64,000 bases of DNA from Marinospirillum sp031581385 (GTDB lineage Bacteria; Pseudomonadota; Gammaproteobacteria; Pseudomonadales; Halomonadaceae): NCBI RefSeq assembly GCF_044810985.1, contig NZ_CP085242.1, positions 2,356,001-2,420,000 of the forward strand, in the 5' to 3' direction. Positions 18,925 through 27,051 of this stretch are shown piece after piece; the stretch's first letter is position 1; each line of letters begins with the position of its first letter. The notes below the pieces were generated by a model. It saw only the letters and a list, made by a program, of their open reading frames with translations. It did no database searches and had not been told where the DNA came from. The position numbers and the translations under genes are program-made.

Positions 18925-19916
18925 GGGTTCTTTTCCTCATCCAGCCAGCGGTAAAGGGTGCGTCTGCCGATTCCCAGCAAGGCAGCCGTTCGGCGTTTGT
19001 TGCCAGCGGTCTCTTCCAGGATCAGGCGCACATAGCGCTGCTGTAGCTGATCCAGCGTTGGTAGTTTATTGCCTTCCAGAAGCCGCTGTTCAACCTCCTG
19101 ATTTCTGTTTTGTTCTTTTTGGGTGGCTTCTTCCTCACGGGTTGTTTTTAAACGTTCCGGCAAATGCCAGGCTTCAATACGGGGTTCATTGCAAAAAGCC
19201 AGAGCCCTTTCCAGAATATTTTGAAGCTCACGGATGTTGCCGGGGTAATCGTAGTTTTCCAGGAGTTGCTGGGCCTCCAGGCTGAAGCCCGGGACTGAAC
19301 GCTGCTGTTCATGGCAAAACTTTTCCAACAGGCTTTGTGCCAGCAGAAGTTTATCCGCGCCTCTTGCCCTCAAGGGCGGCAGGTGAAGGGCGAAGGTTTC
19401 CAGGCGATAGTAAAGGTCTTCGCGAAACTCCCCGGCTTCCACCTTTTTCTTCAGGTCTCTGTGGGTGGCGGCAATAATACGGACATCCACTTTTTCTTCG
19501 GTGTCCTGCCCGACCGGTCGAATGGAACCATCCTGAAGTGCCCGGAGCAACTTGGCCTGCAAGGACAGGGGCATTTCCCCGATTTCGTCCAGCAAGAGGC
19601 TGCCCCCATTGGCTTCAACAAACAAACCTTTGCGGGGTTTGTTGGCCCCGGTAAAGGCCCCGGCAGCATGACCAAAAAACTCACTTTCCAATAGCTCCTG
19701 GGGGATACCGGCACAATTGACGGCCAGAAATGGCTGACTGGCCCGGCTACTCTGCTGGTGCAGGGCTTTCGCCACCAGCTCCTTGCCGGTTCCGGTTTCA
19801 CCATGAATGAGTACCGGCCCCTGGGCTTTGGCAACCACATTCAGTTGCTGAAACAGTTGCTGCATAACCTGGCTTTGGCCGATCAGAGGGTGTTCAGCGT
19901 TTGAAGATGGAGTCAT
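18921..19916 (-). CDS. Stand-alone sigma-54-dependent transcriptional activator (no receiver domain)
   Basis: A 331-residue protein made only of an AAA+ sigma-54 interaction domain and a Fis-type DNA-binding helix pair. Walker A is GETGTGKELVAKAL, the sigma-54 loop GAFTGA is intact, Walker B is GGSLLLDEIGEM, and the C-terminus reads RTAALLGIGRRTLYRWLDEE. The ATG at 19916 is chosen because CGAGGAATCA precedes it; the frame stays open another 40 codons. Lack of an N-terminal sensor makes it PspF-like in architecture, so activity is probably controlled by another protein or by its level. It is divergent from the DUF4168 gene, whose upstream gap carries a sigma-54 promoter, making that gene its likely target. 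Confidence 0.92.
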   Translation of the reverse strand: MTPSSNAEHPLIGQSQVMQQLFQQLNVVAKAQGPVLIHGETGTGKELVAKALHQQSSRASQPFLAVNCAGIPQELLESEFFGHAAGAFTGANKPRKGLFVEANGGSLLLDEIGEMPLSLQAKLLRALQDGSIRPVGQDTEEKVDVRIIAATHRDLKKKVEAGEFREDLYYRLETFALHLPPLRARGADKLLLAQSLLEKFCHEQQRSVPGFSLEAQQLLENYDYPGNIRELQNILERALAFCNEPRIEAWHLPERLKTTREEEATQKEQNRNQEVEQRLLEGNKLPTLDQLQQRYVRLILEETAGNKRRTAALLGIGRRTLYRWLDEEKNP

Positions 19917-19939
19917 TGATTCCTCGAGAATTTTTTCTT

Positions 19940-19952
19940 GGACACATGTGCC
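19940..19952. promoter_or_regulatory. Candidate upstream activating sequence (palindrome)
   Basis: GGACACATGTGCC contains a perfect 8-bp palindrome CACATGTG with matching GG/CC ends. The half GACACAT recurs as a direct repeat at 19958-19964. It lies about 135 bases before the expected start of the sigma-54 transcript, a normal distance for an enhancer site of a sigma-54 activator. It is also close to the activator's own start codon, so it could mediate autoregulation. Confidence 0.45.
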
Positions 19953-20030
19953 ACCTTGACACATAAGCATTTTCCTGCAAATGTCTCTGATAGCCGACAA
20001 GAATAATTTGCCAATTATTTGTCCCTTTAA

Positions 20031-20043
20031 AATCAATTGCTTA
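20031..20043 (+). promoter_or_regulatory. IHF-type site between enhancer and sigma-54 promoter
   Basis: AATCAATTGCTTA fits the IHF consensus WATCAANNNNTTR at every position. It is embedded between 9-bp inverted arms CTTTAAAAT (20025-20033) and ATTTTAAAG (20049-20057) in an AT-rich stretch. DNA bending by IHF at such a place commonly brings enhancer-bound activator onto the sigma-54 holoenzyme. Confidence 0.6.
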
Positions 20044-20059
20044 TATTAATTTTAAAGTT

Positions 20060-20076
20060 TTGGCATGGTCTTCGCA
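20060..20076 (+). promoter_or_regulatory. Sigma-54 promoter (-24/-12) of the DUF4168 gene
   Basis: The sequence TTGGCATGGTCTTCGCA matches YTGGCACGRNNNTTGCW at all but two fixed positions. The invariant GG (20062-20063) and GC (20074-20075) are exactly ten bases apart. Transcription would begin near 20087, giving a leader of about 40 bases before the ATG at 20127. Confidence 0.75.
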
Positions 20077-20126
20077 GGAATAGGGGTGAGTTCTAGAAGT
20101 CTCGATTATTTTTTGGAGGATTAAGC

Positions 20127-20519
20127 ATGAAAAAGTTAACCGCTCTGTTTTTGGCAATGTTTATGCTGACGGGCCTTAGCCTGCAGGCCATGGCTCAGCA
20201 GCAAAATTCTCAACAGCAGCAAGGTGCCCAGCAACAGCAGGGTATGCAACAGCAAGAAATGGATATGGACTTTTCCGATGAAGACCTGGAAAAGTTTGTT
20301 GAAGTTCAGCCTGCACTGGAAGAAATTCGTGAAGACTTCACCCAGCGTCTGGAAGAAGCTGAGGGCCAGGAAGCAGCCAACAAGCTGCAGCAGGAAGCAG
20401 GTCAGTTGATGGTTGAGGCTGTTGAAGAAGGCGGCCTGGATGTTGATACCTACAACAACATCGCCATGGCTCTGCAGAGCAATGAAGAGCTGCGGGAGCG
20501 TGTTGACGGCATGATGTAA
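20127..20519 (+). CDS. Secreted DUF4168 protein
   Basis: A 130-residue protein with a clear signal peptide (MKKLTALFLAMFMLTGLSLQ, cleavage after AMA), then a Gln-rich stretch, then a DUF4168-like domain: FSDEDLEKFVEVQPALEEIR at about residues 48-67 and VDTYNNIAMALQSNEELRER near the C-terminus. It should be periplasmic or exported. The function of DUF4168 proteins is not known. TTGGAGGATTAAGC precedes the ATG. It is transcribed alone, from a sigma-54-type promoter and with its own terminator, and its divergent neighbour is a sigma-54 activator, so expression is probably inducible by a stress or nutrient signal. Confidence 0.85.
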   Translation: MKKLTALFLAMFMLTGLSLQAMAQQQNSQQQQGAQQQQGMQQQEMDMDFSDEDLEKFVEVQPALEEIREDFTQRLEEAEGQEAANKLQQEAGQLMVEAVEEGGLDVDTYNNIAMALQSNEELRERVDGMM

Positions 20520-20534
20520 TAGCGGTCGTCCAAT

Positions 20535-20564
20535 AAAAAAGCCGGGGTTTTCCCCGGCTTTTTT
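20535..20564. terminator. Bidirectional terminator between DUF4168 gene and glcB
   Basis: A perfect inverted repeat: AAAAAAGCCGGGG (20535-20547), a four-base TTTT loop, and CCCCGGCTTTTTT (20552-20564). It follows both convergent stop codons closely and has the A-run and T-run needed for either strand. Confidence 0.95.
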
Positions 20565-20577
20565 GTGTCTGGCTGTT

Positions 20578-22749
20578 TTAGCCTTGCTGGGCTTTCAGCT
20601 CCAGACGACGGCGGTGAAGAACCGGTTCGGTGTAACCGCTGGGCTGAGCACAGCCCTCAAGAACCAGCTCCAGAGCAGCCTGGAAGGCAATCGACTTTTC
20701 AAAATTGCCGTGCATCGGCTGGTAAGCCGGGTCACCGGCATTCTGCCCGTCAACCACCTTGGCCATGCGCTGCAGGGTTTCGATGACCTGTTCTTTGCTG
20801 CAAATGCCATGACGCAGCCAGTTGGCAATATGCTGGCTGGAAATGCGCAGAGTGGCGCGGTCTTCCATCAGGCCGACGTTGTTGATATCCGGAACCTTGG
20901 AACAGCCCACACCCTGATCAACCCAACGCACCACATAGCCAAGAATGCCCTGGGCGTTGTTGTCCAGCTCCTGCTGGATTTCTTCGGCAGACCAGTTGGG
21001 GTTCTCGGCAACCGGGATGGTAAGAATGTCATCCAGATTGGCGCGTTCGCGGGATTTAAGCTTTTCCTGAACCTCGGCCACATCCACCTGGTGGTAATGC
21101 AGGGCATGTAGAGCCGCTGCAGTGGGTGAGGGAACCCAGGCGGTGTTGGCACCGGATTTGGGGTGACCGATCTTCTGCTTGAGCATTTCTGCCATCAGAT
21201 CCGGCATGGCCCACATGCCCTTGCCGATCTGGGCGCGACCTTTCAGGCCGCATTCCAGGCCGATGTCCACATTCCACTGCTCGTAAGCCTGAATCCAGGC
21301 GGAGGTTTTCATGTCGCCCTTGCGGATCATGGGGCCGGCTTCCATGGAGGTGTGCATTTCATCGCCAGTACGATCCAGGAAACCGGTGTTGATGAAGACC
21401 ACACGCTCCTTGGCGGCACGGATGCATTCTTTCAGGTTGACCGTGGTGCGACGTTCTTCATCCATGATGCCCATTTTCAGGGTGTAGCGCTCCAGACCCA
21501 GCAGGTCTTCAACTTTGGCAAAAAGCTCGTTGGAGAAGGCCACTTCTTCAGGGCCGTGCATCTTGGGTTTAACAATGTAAACACTACCGGTGCGAGAGTT
21601 GCTGAGTCTACCTTTGCTCAGCAGATCATGCTTGGCTGCAAGGCTGGTGATGGCGCAATCCAGAATGCCTTCAGGGATTTCCGAGCCATCTTTCAGCAAG
21701 ACAGCCGGGTTGGTCATCAGGTGGCCGACATTACGTACAAACATCAGTGAACGACCGTGCAGCGTCAACTCACCGCCCTGAGGATCGGTGTACTGACGAT
21801 CCGGGTTCATGGTGCGGGTAAAGGTCTTGCCACCCTTGCTGACTTCTTCTGCCAAGTCACCGCGCATCAGGCCCAGCCAGTTGCTGTAAGCCAGCACCTT
21901 GTCTTCCGCATCCACAGCAGCCACGGAATCCTCGCAATCCATGATGGCCGTTAAAGCGGCTTCCATCAGCAGGTCTTTGACGCCAGCTGCGTCTGTCTGG
22001 CCAATGTGGTGGTTGGGGTCGATTTGAATTTCAAAATGCAAACCATGGTGCTGGAAAAGAATGCCGGTTGGAGCCGAGGCTTCGCCGGTGTAACCCTGCA
22101 ATTGGCTGGGGTCCTTCAGGCCCGTGGTGCTGCCGTCTTTCAGGCTGATCTGCAGCTGACCCTCAACAATTGAGTAGCCTGTGGAATTTTTGTGGCTGTC
22201 TTTGGCCAGGGGAGCGCTTTGATCCAGAAAATCACGGGCAAAGGCAATGACCTTCTCACCGCGAACCGGGTTGTAGCCAGGGCCTTTTTCTGCGCCGCCG
22301 TCTTCGGGCAGGGCATCGGTGCCGTAAAGCGCGTCATAAAGGCTGCCCCAACGAGCGTTGGCAGCGTTCAGGGCAAAACGGGCATTGGTGACCGGAACCA
22401 CCAGTTGTGGGCCAGCCTGACGGGCGATTTCGGTATCCACCTGGGTGGTGGTGGCCTGAAAAGCTTCGCCTTCAGGCTGCAGATAACCAATTTCTTTCAG
22501 GAAATTTTTATAGGCTGCAAAATCAAACTGGCCCTTGTTGTCCTGGTGCCAGGTGTCGATTTGCTTTTGCAGGTCCTCGCGCTTTTGCAGAAGCTCACGA
22601 TTGCGGGGTGCCAACTCGTGAACCAGCTGATCCAGGCCGGACCAAAAAGCTTCGCTTGTAACTTCACTACCTGGAATGGCTTTCTCGTTAACAAAGTCGT
22701 AGAGTTCTTTGGCGACCTGTAAGCCACCTGTTTGTATGCGATCAGTCAT
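20578..22749 (-). CDS. glcB: Malate synthase G
   Basis: A 723-residue protein, the length of the monomeric isoform G. Recognisable parts are MTDRIQTGGLQVAKELYDFV at the start, MNPDRQYTDPQGGELTLHGR, the active-site region KMGIMDEERRTTVNLKECI and INTGFLDRTGDEMHTSMEAG, and MWAMPDLMAEMLKQKIGHPK. It condenses glyoxylate with acetyl-CoA to malate, supporting growth on acetate, glycolate or fatty acids. No glcDEF or isocitrate lyase gene is in the window. AAGAGGCGATTTTCC precedes the ATG. Confidence 0.97.
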   Translation of the reverse strand: MTDRIQTGGLQVAKELYDFVNEKAIPGSEVTSEAFWSGLDQLVHELAPRNRELLQKREDLQKQIDTWHQDNKGQFDFAAYKNFLKEIGYLQPEGEAFQATTTQVDTEIARQAGPQLVVPVTNARFALNAANARWGSLYDALYGTDALPEDGGAEKGPGYNPVRGEKVIAFARDFLDQSAPLAKDSHKNSTGYSIVEGQLQISLKDGSTTGLKDPSQLQGYTGEASAPTGILFQHHGLHFEIQIDPNHHIGQTDAAGVKDLLMEAALTAIMDCEDSVAAVDAEDKVLAYSNWLGLMRGDLAEEVSKGGKTFTRTMNPDRQYTDPQGGELTLHGRSLMFVRNVGHLMTNPAVLLKDGSEIPEGILDCAITSLAAKHDLLSKGRLSNSRTGSVYIVKPKMHGPEEVAFSNELFAKVEDLLGLERYTLKMGIMDEERRTTVNLKECIRAAKERVVFINTGFLDRTGDEMHTSMEAGPMIRKGDMKTSAWIQAYEQWNVDIGLECGLKGRAQIGKGMWAMPDLMAEMLKQKIGHPKSGANTAWVPSPTAAALHALHYHQVDVAEVQEKLKSRERANLDDILTIPVAENPNWSAEEIQQELDNNAQGILGYVVRWVDQGVGCSKVPDINNVGLMEDRATLRISSQHIANWLRHGICSKEQVIETLQRMAKVVDGQNAGDPAYQPMHGNFEKSIAFQAALELVLEGCAQPSGYTEPVLHRRRLELKAQQG

Positions 22750-22810
22750 GGAAAATCGCCTCTTGTCTGAGATTGATAGGTTGCGTAACCTGAAGGAATT
22801 TGTTGTAAAA

Positions 22811-22827
22811 TCACCGCAATAAGGTGA
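22811..22827. promoter_or_regulatory. Inverted repeat upstream of glcB
   Basis: TCACC (22811-22815) and GGTGA (22823-22827) form a 5-bp dyad around GCAATAA, and AT-rich arms extend the symmetry with one extra base (AAAA-TCACC, GGTGA-ATTTT). It lies about 60-80 bases upstream of the glcB ATG, a plausible operator position. No regulator can be assigned. Confidence 0.3.
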
Positions 22828-22931
22828 ATTTTGTAGTAAATTTTCAGGAACTTACAAGTTATTGAAGCAAGAAGATACAGGATTTCAGCAAGAAAAACAC
22901 CCGCCTTTAGACGAAGAAGGAAACCCGATTC

Positions 22932-23906
22932 ATGCCACCCCCTGCTTTTCATGTTCAACTCAGGTTATGGCCCTCTGATTTTGCTTGCGCGGACTGGCAA
23001 GAGCAACCCTCCTTCGACCATGCTGGCTACCTGAAATTTTATGGAATGGTGGGTGCCGGAGACCCCCTTCTGGACCGTGTCAAAGCAGGTTGGTTGCAGG
23101 TGGCAGGTTACCGTATCTGGACGCAGGCCTTTGCCCCCCAGAGACTGGATCACGAAACCGAAAAAGGCACCCTGCTTCACCTGCATGGTTACTATGATCA
23201 CGGAGCCCTTTATGGCGGGCTGCAGCACTGGGCTCTGTCTCAGGGTTTGCGTTATCTGACCGTGGACTTGCCGGGTCACGGGCTTTCCAGTGGTGCCCGG
23301 GCCGCCATTCAAAGCTTTGAGGTTTACCAACAGCTTCTGGAACAGCTGCTGTCCGAGCTGGAAGCGGGTGACTTTCCGCGCCCCTGGCTACTGACCGGCT
23401 TTTCAACCGGAGGAGCCATCGCCCTGGAGCACCTGCTGCGGGGCTCGCGTTTTGATCGGGTGGCATTGCTGGCACCCCTGGTTCGCCCCCTAGGCTGGAC
23501 AACAACCCGGCGCTGGCTGCCACTGGTTTCCCTTTTTATTCGCCACCTGCCGCGCAAGTTTCGGGACAACTCCCACGACAGCCGCTTTTTGCATCTGGTA
23601 CGTGACCTGGACCCCCTGCAACCCAAACGGTTGCCCCTGGTCTGGGTCAAAGCCCTGGCGCGCTGGATTCCCGTGATTGAAAAGGCAGCCTCCTGTGACG
23701 ATCCGGTTTTAATCATTCAGGGTGAAGCCGACACCACCGTGGATTGGCAGTACAATCTGACGGTGCTGCGGCGGTTACTACCCAATGCCAGAGTGCACCT
23801 GATCAAAGACGCGGCCCATCAGCTATTGAATGAAGACACCGAAAGGCGTGAAGAAGTATTATCCCACTTGACCCAAGGGTTGCTTTCCCAGCCACCCCAC
23901 CCGTAA
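22932..23906 (+). CDS. Alpha/beta hydrolase (lysophospholipase/monoglyceride lipase-like)
   Basis: A 324-residue alpha/beta hydrolase. An oxyanion-type HLHGYYDHGALY lies at residues about 83-94, and the nucleophile elbow is GFSTGG with Ser158 (a GxSxG variant). The acid is probably Asp in IIQGEADTTVDW and the general base His in KDAAHQLLNE. No signal peptide is present, so it should be cytoplasmic or membrane-associated. It resembles serine aquaporin-type lipases such as monoacylglycerol lipase and lysophospholipase L2 in layout, but the substrate cannot be read from sequence. A small lipoprotein gene follows 10 bases downstream, with TAAGGAG bridging them, so the two are co-transcribed. Confidence 0.8.
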   Translation: MPPPAFHVQLRLWPSDFACADWQEQPSFDHAGYLKFYGMVGAGDPLLDRVKAGWLQVAGYRIWTQAFAPQRLDHETEKGTLLHLHGYYDHGALYGGLQHWALSQGLRYLTVDLPGHGLSSGARAAIQSFEVYQQLLEQLLSELEAGDFPRPWLLTGFSTGGAIALEHLLRGSRFDRVALLAPLVRPLGWTTTRRWLPLVSLFIRHLPRKFRDNSHDSRFLHLVRDLDPLQPKRLPLVWVKALARWIPVIEKAASCDDPVLIIQGEADTTVDWQYNLTVLRRLLPNARVHLIKDAAHQLLNEDTERREEVLSHLTQGLLSQPPHP

Positions 23907-23916
23907 GGAGAAAACA

Positions 23917-24096
23917 ATGCAAAAGCAATTATTGGCAGGTGCTGCACTGGTCTTGTCGGCCATGCTGGTAATGGGCTGTTCATCACCCATGAAGAACCTG
24001 CCCAAAGAAGACCCGCGTGTGCAACAGGAAAGGCAGGATCGGATGCAGCGCGACCACCGCTCGGCTACAGAAAGACTGGACAAACAGGTCGACTAG
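23917..24096 (+). CDS. Small lipoprotein, function unknown
   Basis: A 59-residue gene with an excellent ribosome-binding site (TAAGGAGAAAACA) 10 bases after the hydrolase. It encodes MQKQLLAGAALVLSAMLVMG followed by Cys21, a textbook lipobox (LVMGC), then a short charged tail rich in Arg, Asp and Gln (QQERQDRMQRDHRSATERLD). The mature peptide of 39 residues would be anchored in the outer or inner membrane and look like a helical stub. I do not recognise the family. Confidence 0.75.
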   Translation: MQKQLLAGAALVLSAMLVMGCSSPMKNLPKEDPRVQQERQDRMQRDHRSATERLDKQVD

Positions 24097-24104
24097 GCCA
24101 GCTC

Positions 24105-24135
24105 AGCCTCCAGCACTTGAAAGGTGCTGGAGGCT
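24105..24135. terminator. Terminator-like hairpin between the lipoprotein gene and serA
   Basis: AGCCTCCAGCAC (24105-24116) pairs perfectly with GTGCTGGAGGCT (24124-24135) around a 7-base loop. The following T tracts are short and interrupted (GTCTTGTGAGTTTTT), so termination may be partial. It sits between two convergent genes. Confidence 0.7.
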
Positions 24136-24159
24136 GTCTTGTGAGTTTTTGGAGCTGGT

Positions 24160-25392
24160 TTAAAAAAGCACTCGGCTGCGGATGGTGCCTTTGACTTTTC
24201 TCAGGGCTTCCAGGGCCTGTTGGCTGTATTCCACATCGACATCCACTACGACATAGCCCACCTTTTCATTGGTTTGCAGGTACTGGCTGCAGATGTTGAT
24301 GCCGTTCTCGGAAAGCACCCGGTTGATTTCGGACAGTACGCCGGGAATATTTTCGTGAATGTGCAGCAGGCGATGCTTGCCGGGGTGGGAAGGCAGGGCC
24401 ACTTCGGGGAAGTTGACGGCAAAGGTGGTGGTGCCGTTGTCGCTGTAACGAATCAGCTTTTCCGACACTTCCTTGCCGATGTTTGCCTGGGCTTCCAGGG
24501 TGGAGCCACCAATGTGCGGGGTCAGGATGACATTTTCCAGGCCACGCAAGGGGCTGACAAATTCCTCGCCATTGCCTCGGGGTTCCACCGGGAAAACATC
24601 AATTGCAGCACCAGCCAGATGTTTGGACTTCAAGACATCGGCCAGGTCTTCGATCACCACAACCGAACCACGGGAAGCATTGATCAAATGCGAACCGGGT
24701 TTCATCTTGCCCAGTTGTTCGCTGGCAATCATCCACTCGGTGGATTCCAGTTCGGGTACGTGCAGGGTGACAATATCGGACAGACCCAGCAGCTCATCCA
24801 GGGTTTCCACCTGACGGGCATTGCCCATGGGCAGCTTGGTAACCACATCGTAGTAGTAGACTTCCATGCCCAGGCCTTCGGCCAGAACAGAAAGCTGCGA
24901 ACCGATGTTGCCATACCCCACGATGCCCAGTTTTTTGCCGCGCAGTTCATAGCTGCCTTCGGCAGATTTGATCCATCCACCCTTATGGCACTCGGCACTT
25001 TTATGCGGAATGCCGCGCATCAGCATGATCATCTCGCCCAGTACCAACTCAGCGACAGAGCGGGTGTTGGAATAGGGGGCATTGAATACCGGAATGCCGC
25101 GAATCAGGCCGGAATAGAGTTCCACCTGGTTGGTGCCAATGCAGAAGCAGCCGACAGCAACCAGCTTATTAGCCGCTGCGAAGACTTCTTCGGTCAGTTG
25201 GGTGCGTGAACGGATGCCGATAAAGTGCGCATCTTTCACGGCCTCAAGCAGCTCCGCTTCCGGCAGGGATTTGGCGTGATATTCAATGTTGGTGTAACCA
25301 TTGGCTTTGAAGTTGTCCACAGCAGTTTGGTGAACGCCTTCAAGTAGCAGGATCTTGATCTTGCTCTTATCCAGTGAGGTGGTTTTGGCCAT
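24160..25392 (-). CDS. serA: D-3-phosphoglycerate dehydrogenase
   Basis: A 410-residue SerA of E. coli type. It has the NAD-binding Rossmann motif GKKLGIVGYGNIGSQLSVLA, the catalytic Arg in INASRGSVVVIEDL, the catalytic His in TPHIGGSTLEAQANIGKEV, and a C-terminal ACT domain (about residues 337-410, HENIPGVLSEINRVLSENGI) that normally binds serine for feedback inhibition. It catalyses the first step of serine biosynthesis. It is divergent from the D-2-hydroxyglutarate dehydrogenase gene; SerA itself can reduce 2-oxoglutarate to D-2-hydroxyglutarate, which the neighbour re-oxidises. Confidence 0.96.
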   Translation of the reverse strand: MAKTTSLDKSKIKILLLEGVHQTAVDNFKANGYTNIEYHAKSLPEAELLEAVKDAHFIGIRSRTQLTEEVFAAANKLVAVGCFCIGTNQVELYSGLIRGIPVFNAPYSNTRSVAELVLGEMIMLMRGIPHKSAECHKGGWIKSAEGSYELRGKKLGIVGYGNIGSQLSVLAEGLGMEVYYYDVVTKLPMGNARQVETLDELLGLSDIVTLHVPELESTEWMIASEQLGKMKPGSHLINASRGSVVVIEDLADVLKSKHLAGAAIDVFPVEPRGNGEEFVSPLRGLENVILTPHIGGSTLEAQANIGKEVSEKLIRYSDNGTTTFAVNFPEVALPSHPGKHRLLHIHENIPGVLSEINRVLSENGINICSQYLQTNEKVGYVVVDVDVEYSQQALEALRKVKGTIRSRVLF

Positions 25393-25465
25393 GAAACGAG
25401 TATCCGTGATAGGGGTGACAGACAGATGGAAAAACTTGCACCAAGCAAGCCAGCTTAAAGGAAGC

Positions 25466-25528
25466 TATGTTAACATAACAACCCAGATAATCAGCGGATA
25501 ACAAGCTGAAAATGGTTAAATTTTAACC
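25466..25528. promoter_or_regulatory. Two palindromes in the serA/D2HGDH intergenic region
   Basis: TATGTTAACATA (25466-25477) is a perfect 12-bp palindrome. GGTTAAATTTTAACC (25514-25528) is a perfect dyad around a central T. Their centres are about 50 bases apart in the 167-base gap that must hold both promoters. They look like operators, perhaps for two different regulators, since the core sequences are related (GTTAA) but not identical. Confidence 0.45.
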
Positions 25529-25559
25529 TGCAGTTTTTTCATTTTTAGCGGAGATGGTA

Positions 25560-26954
25560 ATGACTCCTGAGCAAATCAAACAAGCAATTGAAGATCTGAT
25601 AGGGGCTGACAGAGTGCGCCTGGATGGCGAGGCCCTGGAGATCTATGGGCGTGACTGGACCAAAATTCATACTCCGCGTCCACGTGCGATTGCCTTTCCA
25701 CGCAGTACCGAAGATGTTCAGGCCATCGTGCAATTTGCCAGGGAAAACCAGATTGCCCTGGTGCCCTCGGGCGGTCGAACCGGTCTGTCCGCTGGCGCTG
25801 TGGCGGCCAATGATGAGCTGGTTATCGTCATGGACTACATGAACAAGGTGGTGAATTTCAATGCTGTGGATCGCAGCGTCACGGTTCAGGCCGGGATGAT
25901 CACCGAGCAATTGCAGAAGTTTGCCGAAGAGCAGGGGCTTTATTACCCCGTGGATTTTGCTTCGGCCGGCTCCAGCCAGATCGGCGGTAATATCTCCACC
26001 AACGCCGGTGGTATCAAGGTCATCAAATACGGCATGACTCGCGACTGGGTGCTGGGTCTGAAAGTGGTCACCGGCAAGGGTGAAGTGCTGGAGCTCAATA
26101 AGGGCCTGGTCAAAAACAACACCGGTTACGACCTGCGCCATCTGTTCATCGGAGCTGAAGGCACCTTGGGCATTATCACCGAAGCCACCATCAAACTGAC
26201 CCGCCCACCCAAAAACCTCACCGTCATGGTGCTGGGTACACCGAGCATGCAAGCGGTGATGCAGGTCCTGAAAGCCTTTCAAAGCAAAGTGGATCTCACG
26301 GCTTTTGAATTCTTCTCGGAAAATGCTCTGGGCAAAGTGACCCGGCACCACCAGCTGCAACGCCCTTTTGATTCCGTCACCGACTACTATGCGCTGCTGG
26401 AATTTGAAGCGGAAAACGAAGAAGTCATGGACACCGCCATGCAGGTCTTTGAGCATTGCATGGAAGAAGGCTGGGTGGAAGATGGCTCCATCAGTCAGAG
26501 CGAAGCCCAGGCCCGGAGTTTGTGGAGCTTGCGCGAATTCATTTCCGAAACCATCAGCCATGAAACCCCCTACAAGAACGACCTCTCCGTGGTGGTTTCC
26601 AGGGTGCCGGAATTCCTGAAGGAAGTGGATGACTTTGTGGCTGATACCTATCCCGGTTTTGAAATTGTCTGGTTCGGGCACATTGGTGACGGCAACCTGC
26701 ACCTGAACATCCTCAAGCCTGCCGACATGGACAAGGACGCCTTCTTTGACAAATGCCACCACGTCAGCGACAAAGTCTTTGCCATCACCCAGCAATATGG
26801 CGGCAGTGTTTCCGCTGAACATGGTGTGGGTATGGTCAAGAAAGACTTTTTGCACTTCAGCCGTAGCCCGGAAGAACTGGCTTACATGAAAGCCATCATG
26901 CAGGTGTTTGACCCGGACAACATCATGAATCCGGGCAAGATGTTTGATGTCTAG
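25560..26954 (+). CDS. FAD-binding D-2-hydroxyglutarate dehydrogenase
   Basis: A 464-residue flavoprotein of the VAO/GlcD family. The FAD-binding half carries ALVPSGGRTGLSAGAVAAND and SAGSSQIGGNISTNAGG; the C-terminal half has the metal/substrate His residues in GHIGDGNLHLN and SAEHGVGMVKKDFL. The ATG at 25560 is preferred to the one at 25554 because GGAG (25549-25552) is then seven bases away. Assignment as D-2-hydroxyglutarate dehydrogenase rests on the divergent serA: in Pseudomonas the enzyme beside serA removes the D-2-hydroxyglutarate made by SerA and passes electrons to the respiratory chain. A D-lactate or glycolate dehydrogenase is the alternative. Confidence 0.85.
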   Translation: MTPEQIKQAIEDLIGADRVRLDGEALEIYGRDWTKIHTPRPRAIAFPRSTEDVQAIVQFARENQIALVPSGGRTGLSAGAVAANDELVIVMDYMNKVVNFNAVDRSVTVQAGMITEQLQKFAEEQGLYYPVDFASAGSSQIGGNISTNAGGIKVIKYGMTRDWVLGLKVVTGKGEVLELNKGLVKNNTGYDLRHLFIGAEGTLGIITEATIKLTRPPKNLTVMVLGTPSMQAVMQVLKAFQSKVDLTAFEFFSENALGKVTRHHQLQRPFDSVTDYYALLEFEAENEEVMDTAMQVFEHCMEEGWVEDGSISQSEAQARSLWSLREFISETISHETPYKNDLSVVVSRVPEFLKEVDDFVADTYPGFEIVWFGHIGDGNLHLNILKPADMDKDAFFDKCHHVSDKVFAITQQYGGSVSAEHGVGMVKKDFLHFSRSPEELAYMKAIMQVFDPDNIMNPGKMFDV

Positions 26955-26980
26955 GGTGCTGTATCGAAAAGGTTGCTCTG

Positions 26981-27051
26981 GCAGAATTCATTCCCGACGA
27001 ATTTCTGCACTTCCCACTTCCATGTGGGTCGGCTGCAACTTCCTGTTGCAG
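26981..27051 (-). other. Three consecutive hairpins, each with GGA in the loop on the minus strand
   Basis: Arms, in plus-strand coordinates: GCAGAATTC (26981-26989) with GAATTTCTGC (26999-27008, one bulged base); CCCAC (27013-27017) with GTGGG (27024-27028); CTGCAAC (27033-27039) with GTTGCAG (27045-27051). Read on the minus strand the loops are GTCGGGAAT, ATGGAA and AGGAA. Loop-displayed GGA is the hallmark of CsrA/RsmA-binding RNAs, and the middle one fits CANGGANG exactly. No GacA box, clear promoter or U-run terminator was found, so a free minus-strand small RNA is unproven. On the plus strand the element lies between the D2HGDH stop and xseB and may simply be a structured leader. Confidence 0.35.
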
